Positions 51,611 through 59,745 are shown, counted from the first letter of the stretch. The stretch is DNA of 64,000 bases from an uncultured Bacteroidaceae bacterium (GCA_944320955.1 CALUJL010000030.1:1-64000); one strand, 5' to 3'. Numbers and translations are program-made. Notes: a model not told the origin generated them from the sequence alone.

Positions 51611-51641
51611 TTGGACTTTGCCGCGCGCGGGCTTATATTTG
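51611..51641 (+). promoter_or_regulatory. Promoter of the 51669 gene
   Basis: TTG at 51611-51613, 20-base spacer, TATATTTG at 51634-51641. It lacks the upstream inverted repeat seen at the neighbouring secreted-protein genes. Confidence 0.65.
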
Positions 51642-51668
51642 TGCCTGAAACTTCTAAATCTTGTCGAT

Positions 51669-52823
51669 ATGTCTGCAATGCCTTGTTTGCGAAAGTGCCT
51701 CTTCCTGTTGCTCCCGTTCTGCCTCGTGCTGCCTGCTGCGGCGCAGGTGCGGGAGGTGTACGGCATAAGGAAAGGGAAAGTGATGCCCGATCCGGAGTTT
51801 ATCCAGCCGTACGATCCGGATGAGCGCATAAGGGATTATGATTCGTATGTGCCGCTCGATTCGGAGAAGGTGGTGCTGGGCGGGGACACGTTCCTCGTAG
51901 AAATGCTCTACCTCAAGGGCTGGGAAAACGATCTTTCCTATCATGGGGAGGAAAAATGTTTTCAGGTGGCGCGTATCTCCTGCGGCGGGGAGGTGCAGGC
52001 GGAGCTGCGCAATATCGAGATGTGGGACAACTTGAAAGCGACCGACGAGGAGGGGATAAAGACTTTCTCCGGGCTGGTCGAGAACCCCTACTTCCTGAAA
52101 ATCCCGTTTGCCCGGGGCTACTGCGCGTTGGTTTTCTATGGTTTCCAGTACGGTGACGGCACTCCGCCCGACTTCAGCATCGTGGTTCTCCACGAGGGGC
52201 AGGCCTCTTTGGTCTACAACCAGAACCGGGTGGTGCTCCGCACGCGTCGCGATGCGAAAAGCGGCCTCCCGGTTTTTGAAAGTACCGACGATGCGTACAG
52301 TTGCACCTACCCCTTCGATCCGGTCCGTGCCAATCGCTGGCGGCTTTACTGGAAGGGAAACCGCCTGATCGAGCACCACTTGACGGAAGAGGACCGCGCG
52401 GAAGCCGTGGAAGCCCTGCGCCGCCGCTGCCGGAAGCTGGTGGCGGATGCCCCGTCGCCCAACGATTCCCTGCAGACCGTTTCCTCTTTTCCTCATTTAG
52501 GCGGCCCGGGTAGCGGGCGGTGGCGCATCTTGGACCGGCTCGGGGAGGAGGAGCCGTGCCTCGTGGCCGTGGCCGAGGGCGACAGCGCGGACGCTTTTTC
52601 CCCGCAGCCCAAGGCCGACCGCTGGATCGTGCTCGTGGGGCAGAATTTCTCGCAGGAGACTCCGCGCAGGTTCCGCTACTACGACCCCGAAGCCCCTGCG
52701 GGGCTGGAATTTGCGGAGACGAACAGGGTGGTTGCCGACCGGGACAGCGGCGTCCTGAGCGGCGTTTCCCGTGACGGGCGGCGCATTACCGTCACCCGCA
52801 TCTACAATTATCCCGCCCCCTGA
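51669..52823 (+). CDS. Exported protein of unknown function
   Basis: 384 residues from MSAMPCLRKCLFLLLPFCLV, a signal peptide ending near AAAQ (about residue 26). The mature part is mixed alpha/beta with no recognised motif; noticeable segments are DPDERIRDYDSYVPLDSEKV, NPYFLKIPFARGYCALVFYG and RWRLYWKGNRLIEHHL. An in-frame ATG at 51618 lies upstream of the -7 box and is unlikely. It sits between other lineage-specific secreted proteins, on the same strand but with its own promoter. Confidence 0.75.
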   Translation: MSAMPCLRKCLFLLLPFCLVLPAAAQVREVYGIRKGKVMPDPEFIQPYDPDERIRDYDSYVPLDSEKVVLGGDTFLVEMLYLKGWENDLSYHGEEKCFQVARISCGGEVQAELRNIEMWDNLKATDEEGIKTFSGLVENPYFLKIPFARGYCALVFYGFQYGDGTPPDFSIVVLHEGQASLVYNQNRVVLRTRRDAKSGLPVFESTDDAYSCTYPFDPVRANRWRLYWKGNRLIEHHLTEEDRAEAVEALRRRCRKLVADAPSPNDSLQTVSSFPHLGGPGSGRWRILDRLGEEEPCLVAVAEGDSADAFSPQPKADRWIVLVGQNFSQETPRRFRYYDPEAPAGLEFAETNRVVADRDSGVLSGVSRDGRRITVTRIYNYPAP

Positions 52824-52833
52824 CTGCCGCCGA

Positions 52834-52900
52834 CGGGAAAAACATGCAGCACTTTTCCCGGAAACATGCGGCGCTTTCTCCGAAAACCGCTGCCACTTTT
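52834..52900. repeat. Palindromic-unit array R24
   Basis: Three units filling the 86-base gap between the unknown exported protein and the glycosyltransferase-methyltransferase gene. No separate promoter was seen, so it may be intercistronic. Confidence 0.85.
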
Positions 52901-52909
52901 TGAAACTCC

Positions 52910-54415
52910 ATGAAGCACGCCATCCTCATCCTGGCGCATAAGAACGTCGCCCAGCTCTGCCGTCTGGTGGAATTCTTCAGCGAAGACTGCGCCGTCTTCA
53001 TCCACTTCGACCGCAAAAGCCCCCTCTCCCCCGAAGAGCGGGGCCGCCTGGAGGCCTATCCGCAGGTGCGCGCCGTCTTCCGCCGCTATGCCGTCCACTG
53101 GGGCGGCTTCAGCCTGCTCCGCTGCATGCTCTTCCTCTTGCGCCGCGCACTGAGCCTCGCCCCCGAGGCCGCCTGCTTCCACCTGCTCAGCGGGCAGGAC
53201 TATCCCATCAAGCCGCTGCGGGCGATGCTCGACTTCTTCGGCGCCGAGGAAAACCGGGGCATGGATTTCCTCTCCTTCACCCACCTGCCCGCGCCCAACT
53301 GGGAGAACAACACCTACGAGCGCTTCAAGTATTTCTTCTTCTACGACTGGCTCCCGCGCGGCCGCCGCGCCGACCTCTTCACGCGCAAGGCCGTGGCTTT
53401 CCAGAAGCGCTGGGGCATACGGCGGCCGGTGCCCAACCGTTTCGACCATCTCTACGGCGGTTCGCAGTGGTCCAGCCTCTCGCGCCGGACGTGCGGGGAG
53501 CTGCTCCGCTACACGCGCCGCCACCCGGGCTACTACCGCCGCCTGCGCTTTACCTTCGCCCCCGACGAGACGTACGTCCCCACCGTAGTGGTCAACATCG
53601 TCCCCCACAGCCGTATCCGCAACCGCAACTACCGCTATATCCGCTGGCGCAACGAGAACGGCTCCTCGCCCGCCAACCTCTCTGAAGAACACCTCTACCA
53701 CCTGGCGCGGAGCGATGCCTTCTTTGCCCGCAAGTTCGACGCCTGCAGCCGGCGGCTCATGGACTTGGCCGACCGCTACCTGCTCTCCCCCTCCGCCCCC
53801 GCCCCGGGGGAGACGGGGGCGTGGCAGTGCCGCACGCTGGTTCCCTATCGTCCCGACCGCGCCCTCTCCAACGCCCTCGTGCGCTTCTGTCGGCAGGAGG
53901 AGATGGGGGAGCTGCTGGAGATGGGGTGCGGCACGGGGCTCAACGTGGCCACCCTGCGCCGCGCCGGCATCCGCGCCACGGGCTTCGACGCCAACCCCCA
54001 CACGCCGGAGCTCTCCGCCCTGCTGCTGACGGCGGGCGACGAGCCGTGCGGAGTGGCCGACCTGACGGACGACTGGACGGAAGAGGAGCCCTTTCCCCTC
54101 GTCCTCTGCATCGACACGTGCGGCTACATACCCGCCGCTTTCCACGACCGCGTGCTCCGGAACCTCGCCGCCCTTGCGGGGAAGTTCCTCCTCCTCAGCT
54201 GGCCCGCGCCCGGCCGCGGGGCGGACGACGGCTGCCCCCTCTACGGGCGCGACGGGGAGGGCATCTGCCGGGAGCTCCGGGCGCTCGGAATGGAGCCGGA
54301 CGTGGGGCTTACCAACTTCTTCCGCAAGCAGACCGACCGCCCCTTCCTGCGCGAAGAGCTGTATGCCTTCCGCCGGGTGGCTCCCGCCCGCAGCCCTTCG
54401 GGGGAAAATGAGTAG
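52910..54415 (+). CDS. GT14 (core-2/I-branching-like) glycosyltransferase fused to a SAM-dependent methyltransferase
   Basis: 501 residues. The N-terminal domain (about 1-290) is GT14-like: HAILILAHKNVAQLCRLVEF, VFIHFDRKS, VHWGGFSLLRCMLFLLRRAL, FHLLSGQDYPIK, YGGSQWSSLSRRTCGELL and FAPDETYVPTVVVN, as in branching beta-1,6-N-acetylglucosaminyltransferases and xylosyltransferases. After a Pro/Ala linker (about 300-315), a class I methyltransferase domain follows (about 320-495) with motif I LLEMGCGTGLNVATLRRAGI. The fusion suggests that one protein adds and methylates a sugar, or that both act on the same surface glycan; this is inference. The frame is continuous across the linker. Confidence 0.88.
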   Translation: MKHAILILAHKNVAQLCRLVEFFSEDCAVFIHFDRKSPLSPEERGRLEAYPQVRAVFRRYAVHWGGFSLLRCMLFLLRRALSLAPEAACFHLLSGQDYPIKPLRAMLDFFGAEENRGMDFLSFTHLPAPNWENNTYERFKYFFFYDWLPRGRRADLFTRKAVAFQKRWGIRRPVPNRFDHLYGGSQWSSLSRRTCGELLRYTRRHPGYYRRLRFTFAPDETYVPTVVVNIVPHSRIRNRNYRYIRWRNENGSSPANLSEEHLYHLARSDAFFARKFDACSRRLMDLADRYLLSPSAPAPGETGAWQCRTLVPYRPDRALSNALVRFCRQEEMGELLEMGCGTGLNVATLRRAGIRATGFDANPHTPELSALLLTAGDEPCGVADLTDDWTEEEPFPLVLCIDTCGYIPAAFHDRVLRNLAALAGKFLLLSWPAPGRGADDGCPLYGRDGEGICRELRALGMEPDVGLTNFFRKQTDRPFLREELYAFRRVAPARSPSGENE

Positions 54416-54520
54416 CACTTCCGGGAAAAAGATGCAGGACTTTTCCGGGAAACATGCAGCGCTTTCCGGTGAAAGTGCCTGCGCTTTTTTGGGAAAGCGG
54501 CAGGGCTTTTTCCCGAAAGT
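54413..54520. repeat. Palindromic-unit array R25
   Basis: Five units. The last (core GCGGCAGGGC) runs directly into the conserved operator/promoter block; this junction is repeated at R26 and R27. Confidence 0.87.
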
Positions 54521-54557
54521 GTTGCTTCGATTCTGGTCAATTCTACCCGCTTTTTTG

Positions 54558-54617
54558 GCACAAAGGGAAGATTTTTTGTGCAAAGCCTTGCATCCGGCCG
54601 GGAAATCCTTATATTTG
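54558..54617 (+). promoter_or_regulatory. Conserved operator-promoter block, copy 2
   Basis: Perfect inverted repeat GCACAAA (54558-54564) and TTTGTGC (54575-54581), 10-base gap; TTG at 54588-54590, 19-base spacer, TATATTTG at 54610-54617. Confidence 0.75.
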
Positions 54618-54640
54618 CCTGCAAATGAAATCTTGTGCTT

Positions 54641-55333
54641 ATGTTTCATAGATTGTCATGGCTTTTTCTTTTCCTCCTGCCCTTGGCGGCGATGGCTGCG
54701 GAGGGGGCGGCGAGAGACACTGCCGCGGTGGTCAGCGTGGACGGGCGGAAATATGTGATGTGCTACCGCATGAAGCAGCAGACGGGAAAGGGGATGTTTG
54801 CCGTGACAGATGCTTGTTTCGAGGACGAGCGCTCTTATTGGGAGCGGGTGAAGAGGGATTCGGCGGAACTGTTCCTGAAAACATATGAGTTCCCGGAGGA
54901 TGAGCTTCTCCAGGACTATCTTCCGGAGTATTCTTGCGTGCTGGTCAACCCGAAGCCGCTGGTGCAGACGTTCTATTCGCTTCGTCCTTATTGGAAACGG
55001 GCCGTGCGCGAAGCGTTTTCCGCAGAGAGCCTGGCGAAGCTGGCCGGGGCGGACGGGATGTTGCTCTTCATCTCTTGCATTTACGACCAGGAGGGGACGA
55101 TACGTTGTCTGTGGTTTCACCTGACGGGAGAAGTCTGGCTCCGGATACCGCTGGAGGAATTGGCCCGTTTCGACCGCAAGATCCGGGAGCACATCTTGGT
55201 CTACAATCAGTTTGCACGGCGCGAAGATTTGCCGGCGCGCTACTATGTGGAAGGAAGCTGGCAGCTGAAATGGCACGACCTCTTCGATGAGACGAAGAAC
55301 TTCCGTACCTTTACGGAAGAACTTCCGCACTGA
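54641..55333 (+). CDS. Exported protein, member 1 of a tandem triplication
   Basis: 230 residues from ATG 54641; signal peptide MFHRLSWLFLFLLPLAAMAA. Features common to the three copies: VDGRKYVM, a conserved YWxRxxxDSAxLF helix, RPYWKRAVREAFSAESL, IYDQEGTIRCLWFHLTGEVW, PLEELARFDRKIREHILVYN and RYYVEGSWQLKW. The Asp-Gln-Glu/Asp-Gly turn followed by a hydrophobic strand is the best-kept part. No known family recognised. It has diverged more from copies 2 and 3 than they have from each other. The shared operator block upstream suggests common regulation. Confidence 0.75.
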   Translation: MFHRLSWLFLFLLPLAAMAAEGAARDTAAVVSVDGRKYVMCYRMKQQTGKGMFAVTDACFEDERSYWERVKRDSAELFLKTYEFPEDELLQDYLPEYSCVLVNPKPLVQTFYSLRPYWKRAVREAFSAESLAKLAGADGMLLFISCIYDQEGTIRCLWFHLTGEVWLRIPLEELARFDRKIREHILVYNQFARREDLPARYYVEGSWQLKWHDLFDETKNFRTFTEELPH

Positions 55334-55376
55334 GCGTTTTCGGGCGGCCGGGGAGACCGATCCGGGGGGATGGGCT

Positions 55377-55432
55377 TTCGGGGAAAAACGGCAGCGCTTT
55401 TTCGGAAAACATGCAGGGCTTTTTCCCGAAAG
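55377..55432. repeat. Palindromic-unit array R26
   Basis: Two units after copy 1, joined directly to the promoter block of copy 2; part of the duplicated segment. Confidence 0.85.
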
Positions 55433-55469
55433 TGTTGCTTCGATTCTGGTCAATTCTTCCCGCTTTTTG

Positions 55470-55529
55470 GCGCAAAGGGAAGATTTTTTGTGCAAAGCCT
55501 TGCATCCGGCCGGAAATTCCTTATATTTG
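55470..55529 (+). promoter_or_regulatory. Conserved operator-promoter block, copy 3
   Basis: Inverted repeat GCGCAAA (55470-55476) and TTTGTGC (55487-55493), with one mismatch in the dyad; TTG at 55500-55502, 19-base spacer, TATATTTG at 55522-55529. Confidence 0.72.
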
Positions 55530-55552
55530 CCTGCAAATGAAATCTTGCGCTT

Positions 55553-56209
55553 ATGTTTCGAAGATTGTCATGGCTTTTTCTCTTTCTCCTGCCCTTGGCG
55601 GCGATGGCTGCGGGGGAAGACGGGGATACCCTTTCCGTAACCTGGGTGGACGGGCGGAAGTTCGTGGTGCTTGACTATTACAAAGGGTATGTCCGGAGGG
55701 CTTATTACGAAGACGAGCCTGCCGCCCGGGAACGGTTCCGCCGGGATTCGGCCGATTTGTTCTTGGACCGTTGCTATCCTTTTGGGCTGGACACGGCGGT
55801 CGACGCCGCCGTTCCGGAAGATGTGCGGGTGTGCCATTTCCCACGGATCAGGGTAAAGCCCTATTGGCCGCAGCCTCCTTATTGGCTCAAGTCTTTCCGG
55901 GAGGCTTTGTCTCCTGCATCGATCGATGCTTTGCTGCGGGGGGAGACGGACGTGGACTTGGTATTGAATTTGGTATATGACCAAGACGGGCGGATCCGCT
56001 GCCTGACTTTCCGTACATTCGGGCATGCGTGGGGAGGAGTACCTCCGGAGGAATTGGCGCGGCTGGACCGGGCAATCCGGGAAAACATATTCTATTATGA
56101 CAAACTGGAGGGCGGCGGGCGGTTGCCGGAGCGTTATTATTTGAGCCATTTTCTGGGTGTTTCCGTAAAAAGGTTGTTCGCCCGGCATGAGAACCCTTTC
56201 TTCCGGTAG
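55553..56209 (+). CDS. Exported protein, member 2 of a tandem triplication
   Basis: 218 residues; signal peptide MFRRLSWLFLFLLPLAAMAA. The first about 40 residues, through GEDGDTLSVTWVDGRKFVV, are almost identical to copy 3 at the DNA level as well, whereas the rest has diverged, a pattern of recent unequal exchange or gene conversion. Common motifs: YDQDGRIRCLTFRTFG, PPEELARLDRAIRENIFYYD and RYYLSHFLGVSV. Function unknown. Confidence 0.75.
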   Translation: MFRRLSWLFLFLLPLAAMAAGEDGDTLSVTWVDGRKFVVLDYYKGYVRRAYYEDEPAARERFRRDSADLFLDRCYPFGLDTAVDAAVPEDVRVCHFPRIRVKPYWPQPPYWLKSFREALSPASIDALLRGETDVDLVLNLVYDQDGRIRCLTFRTFGHAWGGVPPEELARLDRAIRENIFYYDKLEGGGRLPERYYLSHFLGVSVKRLFARHENPFFR

Positions 56210-56230
56210 CTTTTCCCTTGGTTGTTGTAG

Positions 56231-56302
56231 CAAAAAGCGGTAGCGGTTTTCCCGAAAAGTGCCTGCGCTTTTTCGGAAAACATGCAGGGCTTTTTCCCGA
56301 AA
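56231..56302. repeat. Palindromic-unit array R27
   Basis: Three units before copy 4 of the promoter block; the unit next to the block is identical to that of R26. Confidence 0.85.
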
Positions 56303-56340
56303 GTGTTGCTTCGATTCTGGTCAATTCTTCCCGCTTTTTG

Positions 56341-56400
56341 GCGCAAAGGGAAGATTTTTTGTGCAAAGCCTTGCATTCGGTCGAAAATTCCTTATATTTG
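56341..56400 (+). promoter_or_regulatory. Conserved operator-promoter block, copy 4
   Basis: Inverted repeat GCGCAAA (56341-56347) and TTTGTGC (56358-56364); TTG at 56371-56373, 19-base spacer, TATATTTG at 56393-56400. Confidence 0.72.
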
Positions 56401-56423
56401 TCTGCAAACGGAATCTTGCGCTT

Positions 56424-57068
56424 ATGCTTCGGAGATTATTATGCCTTTTTCTCTTTCTCCTGCCCTTGGCGGCGATGGCTGCGGGGGAAGACGGGGATAC
56501 CCTTTCCGTAACCTGGGTGGACGGGCGGAAGTTCGTGGTGTTCGACTTCTTAAAGAAGATTTATCTGCGGGCTTATTTTGAGGACGAACATGCCTATTGG
56601 AAGCGGATGGAGCAGGACTCTGCCGGTTTGTTCTACCCTTATTCGCGTTATCGTGACTGGAAAGAGCGGGCTGCCGAGAAGCGGCCGGAGGGGGCGACGA
56701 CGTGCATATGGCCGGAACTGCTGCTGGAAAGCCATAACCCAGCGAAGCCTTACTGGCTGCGGGCTCTCCGGCAGGCCTTTTCCCCGGCGACTTTGGAGAG
56801 GCTGGAGCAGTGCAAAAAAAGAACGTCGATGAACATAGATTATATCCACGACCAGGACGGGCAGATTCATTGCTTGAGGTTTCATCTCTATGGCTACTTC
56901 TGGCTAACAGTCCCGCCGGAGGAATTGGCCCGCTTGAACCAGGCTTTCAAAGAGCACCTCCTGTTCTATGTACAATTCAAGTACCCGGAAGAGCGTCCGG
57001 CGCGCTACTTTGTCCGATCTACGTATAGTCTGGAATTCAGCTGGCTTCTCGATCCGAAGCAGAACTAA
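56424..57068 (+). CDS. Exported protein, member 3 of a tandem triplication
   Basis: 214 residues; signal peptide MLRRLLCLFLFLLPLAAMAA. Family motifs: AYFEDEHAYWKRMEQDSAGL, KPYWLRALRQAFSPATLERL, IHDQDGQIHCLRFHLYGYFW, PPEELARLNQAFKEHLLFY and RYFVRSTYSLEFSWL. An in-frame ATG at 56259 only reads through R27 and the operator and was rejected. The next gene begins 10 bases after the stop, so a DUF3405-like protein is probably on the same transcript and under the same promoter. Confidence 0.75.
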   Translation: MLRRLLCLFLFLLPLAAMAAGEDGDTLSVTWVDGRKFVVFDFLKKIYLRAYFEDEHAYWKRMEQDSAGLFYPYSRYRDWKERAAEKRPEGATTCIWPELLLESHNPAKPYWLRALRQAFSPATLERLEQCKKRTSMNIDYIHDQDGQIHCLRFHLYGYFWLTVPPEELARLNQAFKEHLLFYVQFKYPEERPARYFVRSTYSLEFSWLLDPKQN

Positions 57069-57078
57069 GCCTTCCGAC

Positions 57079-57882
57079 ATGACCTCGCGCGCGGCTCCTT
57101 CCTCCCCGCCCCGGGCGGCCATCCTCCTGGCGGCGCACCGCGTGGACGGGCGGCTCCTGGATTCCTACGCCAAGCTGCAGGCCGAGGCTTCGGGGGAGGG
57201 CGACGTCTACCTGCTCCTGGAGACGGGAGACGGCCTCCGCCCCGCCTCGCTGCCGCCGGAGGTGAGGTGTTTTCCCTTTTCCGTGGAGGGGCTGAACGGA
57301 TTGGGCTTCGAGCCGCTGGCCTGTTACATAGTGCCGGGCAGCAACCACTTCCCGCTCTGGCTCTTCCGCCGCAGCCGTCCGGACTATGCCTTCTACTGGA
57401 ACGTGGAGTACGACGTGCGCTTCTGCGGCCACTGGGGCAGGGATTTCTTCTCCTTCTTCCGCGAGAGGGGGGAAGACTTCGTGAGCACCCACATCCAGAG
57501 CCCGGCGGAATGCCCCGAATGGGCGCGCTGGGGGCAGATGAGCGGCCCGGGGAGCGACGTTCCCCTTGCCCTCAGGCTGAAATCCTTCAATCCCCTCTAC
57601 CGCATCTCCGCCCGCGCCCTGGACGCGCTGGAGGCGCCCCTGCGCGGCGGCCTCTGCGGCCACCACGAGCTGCTGCTCCCCACGTGGCTCCGCCTCCACG
57701 GCTTCCCGCTGGCCGACCTGGGCGGCGCGGGCCGCTTCACCTACCCCGAGGCGCGGGAGCGCTTCTACACCGCCTGCGACGCGCGGGACTCGTGGTACGG
57801 CGGCAGCACGTTCCGCTACCGTCCCCCTTGGCGCGAGGAAGAAGTCACCCTCCCCGGCAAGCTCTACCACCCGGTCAAATAA
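57079..57882 (+). CDS. DUF3405-like protein, possible glycosyltransferase
   Basis: 267 residues, no signal peptide. After AAILLAAHRVDGRLLDSYAK come IVPGSNHFPLWLFRRSRPDY, AFYWNVEYDVRFCGHWGRDF and a C-terminal SWYGGSTFRYRPPW. The WNVEYDVRF...GHW block resembles DUF3405-type proteins, thought to be related to glycosyltransferases; this is recollection rather than a search result. Expressed just downstream of the secreted triplicate. The GT14-methyltransferase fusion 3 kb upstream is another glycan enzyme in the same stretch. Confidence 0.7.
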   Translation: MTSRAAPSSPPRAAILLAAHRVDGRLLDSYAKLQAEASGEGDVYLLLETGDGLRPASLPPEVRCFPFSVEGLNGLGFEPLACYIVPGSNHFPLWLFRRSRPDYAFYWNVEYDVRFCGHWGRDFFSFFRERGEDFVSTHIQSPAECPEWARWGQMSGPGSDVPLALRLKSFNPLYRISARALDALEAPLRGGLCGHHELLLPTWLRLHGFPLADLGGAGRFTYPEARERFYTACDARDSWYGGSTFRYRPPWREEEVTLPGKLYHPVK

Positions 57883-57905
57883 TCTTCTTCCTCTGCCGCC
57901 ATATT

Positions 57906-57951
57906 GGAAAAGCGGCGGCACTTCCGGGAGAAACATGCAGGACTTTTCCCG
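57906..57951. repeat. Palindromic-unit array R28
   Basis: Two units between the convergent DUF3405-like and thioredoxin genes. Confidence 0.8.
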
Positions 57952-57991
57952 CGAAGCCCGGCCTGCGGCAGAGGAAGGGGGTGCATACGGC

Positions 57992-58038
57992 GCGCGCCGC
58001 GCGCGGCCCCGCTGGGGGGAAGGCCGTGCGCGGCGCGC
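57992..58038. terminator. Large GC hairpin between convergent genes
   Basis: 17 bases (57992-58008) pair with 58022-58038 with one mismatch. There is no T-tract on either strand, so it may be a bidirectional transcription barrier or a Rho-assisted stop rather than a classical terminator. Confidence 0.5.
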
Positions 58039-58087
58039 GCTGTGGGGAAGGGGCGGGCGGACGCTGTGCCGTGCCGCCGTGTGGGGG

Positions 58088-58579
58088 CTACTGCAGGAGT
58101 TTTTCGGTGATGAGCTGCTTGAGCACGTCTTTGGGCAGGGCGCCCACCTGGAGCACGGGCTCTTTGCCGGGGGCCAGGAGCAGCAGCGTGGGATAGGCCC
58201 GCACGCCGATGGCGGAGGCGGCCTCGGTCTCTTTCTCCCCGTCGAACTTATAGAAGTCTACCTGCCCGGCGAATTCCGAAGCGAGCTCGTCGAGCACGGG
58301 GGCGAGCTGCTTGCAGGGGCCGCACCAGGTAGCGTAGATGTCGATGACGCACGGGCGGGAGGCGAGGTAGCGGTACTCCGGGGCCGTATAGTCGAAGAGG
58401 CGGGCGCGCAGGTCCTGCTGGGTGATGTAGACGGACTGCGCGGCCGGCTGTGAGGCGGAGGCGGGGGATTCTTTCGCGGCTGGGGCGGCGTCGGCCTGCG
58501 CCGCGTCGGTTTTCTTCGTGCACCCCGTGGCTGCGAGGAGCCCGAGGCAGAGGGAGAGGAGGAGGGTGGTTCGCTTCAT
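58088..58579 (-). CDS. Thioredoxin-fold lipoprotein
   Basis: 163 residues. The signal peptide ends in lipobox AATGC (Cys20), followed by an Ala/Pro-rich tether (about 22-48) and a thioredoxin domain with the active site YATWCGPCKQLAPVLDEL (Cys86, Cys89) and the cis-proline region RAYPTLLLL. A membrane-anchored periplasmic thiol-disulfide reductase or oxidase is implied; the CGPC sequence favours a reductant. A TACTTTTG -7 box lies at 58625-58618. Confidence 0.94.
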   Translation of the reverse strand: MKRTTLLLSLCLGLLAATGCTKKTDAAQADAAPAAKESPASASQPAAQSVYITQQDLRARLFDYTAPEYRYLASRPCVIDIYATWCGPCKQLAPVLDELASEFAGQVDFYKFDGEKETEAASAIGVRAYPTLLLLAPGKEPVLQVGALPKDVLKQLITEKLLQ

Positions 58580-58617
58580 AGGGAAAAGGATTTGTGGTTT
58601 TTGTTTCGTTCTGCGGG

Positions 58618-58625
58618 CAAAAGTA
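58618..58625 (-). promoter_or_regulatory. Bacteroidetes-type -7 box for the thioredoxin gene
   Basis: The minus strand reads TACTTTTG about 39 bases before the ATG at 58579. Confidence 0.45.
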
Positions 58626-58751
58626 CGCTTTTGCCTCCGTATGGGGCACGATGTGCGGGGAGAAAAGGAAGAAATGTATAGTAATTGCGGCGTTTTGCTG
58701 TTCAATATTTCCCGAATTGGTCGTTACTTTGCCGGAAAAAGTGGGAATACT

Positions 58752-59660
58752 ATGGAGATCAACCTGAAGTTCGAAGACGTAAACAGCCTGGCGCGCGACG
58801 CGCTGGCCTTCTATGACGAGCGCATTTTCCTTATCGACAATCTGCACAAGATAGACCTGGAGGACGTGATGAGGCTCGATTTCTACATCGCGTGGTGCTG
58901 CCTTTCGGGCAAGGCCTCGCTCTTCCTGGGCGGGGAGCCGCGCGAGGTGCGGCCCGACGAGCTGCTCATCTGCCACCCCGGCATCGTGGTGGAGCGGAGC
59001 ATGCTGAGCCTCGATTTCGAGGGCTTCGGGATCGGGCTGTCGAAGGAGTACGTCCGGCAGTTGCTGCTGCTCCTGGGGTCAAACTGGGAGCGCGAAATGT
59101 ATCTGGAGCGCAACCCGATACTCCGGCTTACGGCGCAGGAGATGGAGCGCCTGGCACAGTATTACGCCCTGCTCCACACGAAACTGGCAGGCGGGCGGGG
59201 CTATTACGAAAAGGAGATAGCCGACGCGCTGCTGCAGGCCATGCTCTACGAGCTGGGGGCTATCTTGCGCCGCTTCGAGCCGGGGAACCTGCGGGCGGCC
59301 TACAGCTCGGGCGAGAGTCTCTTCCAGCGCTTCATGGGTTTGCTCTCCTCGGTTTACCCGCGGCCGCGGCTGGTGGCGTGGTATGCGGAGGAGCTCCACG
59401 TGTCGCCCAAGTATCTTTCGGCCGTTTGCCGGCAGGTGGGCGGGGAGACGGCTTCGGCCATCGTGAACCGCTACGTGCTGAATGATGTGAAGACGCTGCT
59501 CCGCCAGCCCAACAAAGGCATCAAGGAGATAGCCTACGAGCTGGATTTTCCGGATCTGTCGTTCTTCGGGCGCTATGTGAAGAAGAATCTGGGCGTTTCG
59601 CCGCGCCAGTTCCGCGAGCAGGCGCTGCTCGCGCGCGCCGAGGGCGGCGGGATGGAGTGA
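58752..59660 (+). CDS. AraC-family transcriptional regulator
   Basis: 302 residues. The N-terminal half (about 1-190) is a cupin-like ligand-binding region without a known signature (FYIAWCCLSGKASLFLGGEP, PDELLICHPGIVVERSM). The C-terminal about 110 residues hold two helix-turn-helix units: VAWYAEELHVSPKYLSAVCR and KEIAYELDFPDLSFFGRYVK, ending with LGVSPRQFRE, the AraC/XylS signature. The target is unknown; it is divergent from the thioredoxin lipoprotein. I could not match its ligand or its site to the inverted repeats at 50.5-56.4 kb. Confidence 0.94.
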   Translation: MEINLKFEDVNSLARDALAFYDERIFLIDNLHKIDLEDVMRLDFYIAWCCLSGKASLFLGGEPREVRPDELLICHPGIVVERSMLSLDFEGFGIGLSKEYVRQLLLLLGSNWEREMYLERNPILRLTAQEMERLAQYYALLHTKLAGGRGYYEKEIADALLQAMLYELGAILRRFEPGNLRAAYSSGESLFQRFMGLLSSVYPRPRLVAWYAEELHVSPKYLSAVCRQVGGETASAIVNRYVLNDVKTLLRQPNKGIKEIAYELDFPDLSFFGRYVKKNLGVSPRQFREQALLARAEGGGME

Positions 59661-59704
59661 AGCGCCCCTCGGGCACGTTGTGCCGATTGGCTATGGAAAA
59701 AACG

Positions 59705-59745
59705 AAAGAGGCTGATGTCTACTGTAGATATCAGCCTCTTTTTTC
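59705..59745. terminator. Bidirectional terminator between araC-type gene and tRNA-Met
   Basis: AAAGAGGCTGAT (59705-59716) pairs with ATCAGCCTCTTT (59730-59741), with further inner pairing of TCTAC and GTAGA, and T- or A-runs on both flanks. It serves the regulator on the plus strand and the tRNA on the minus strand. Confidence 0.9.
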
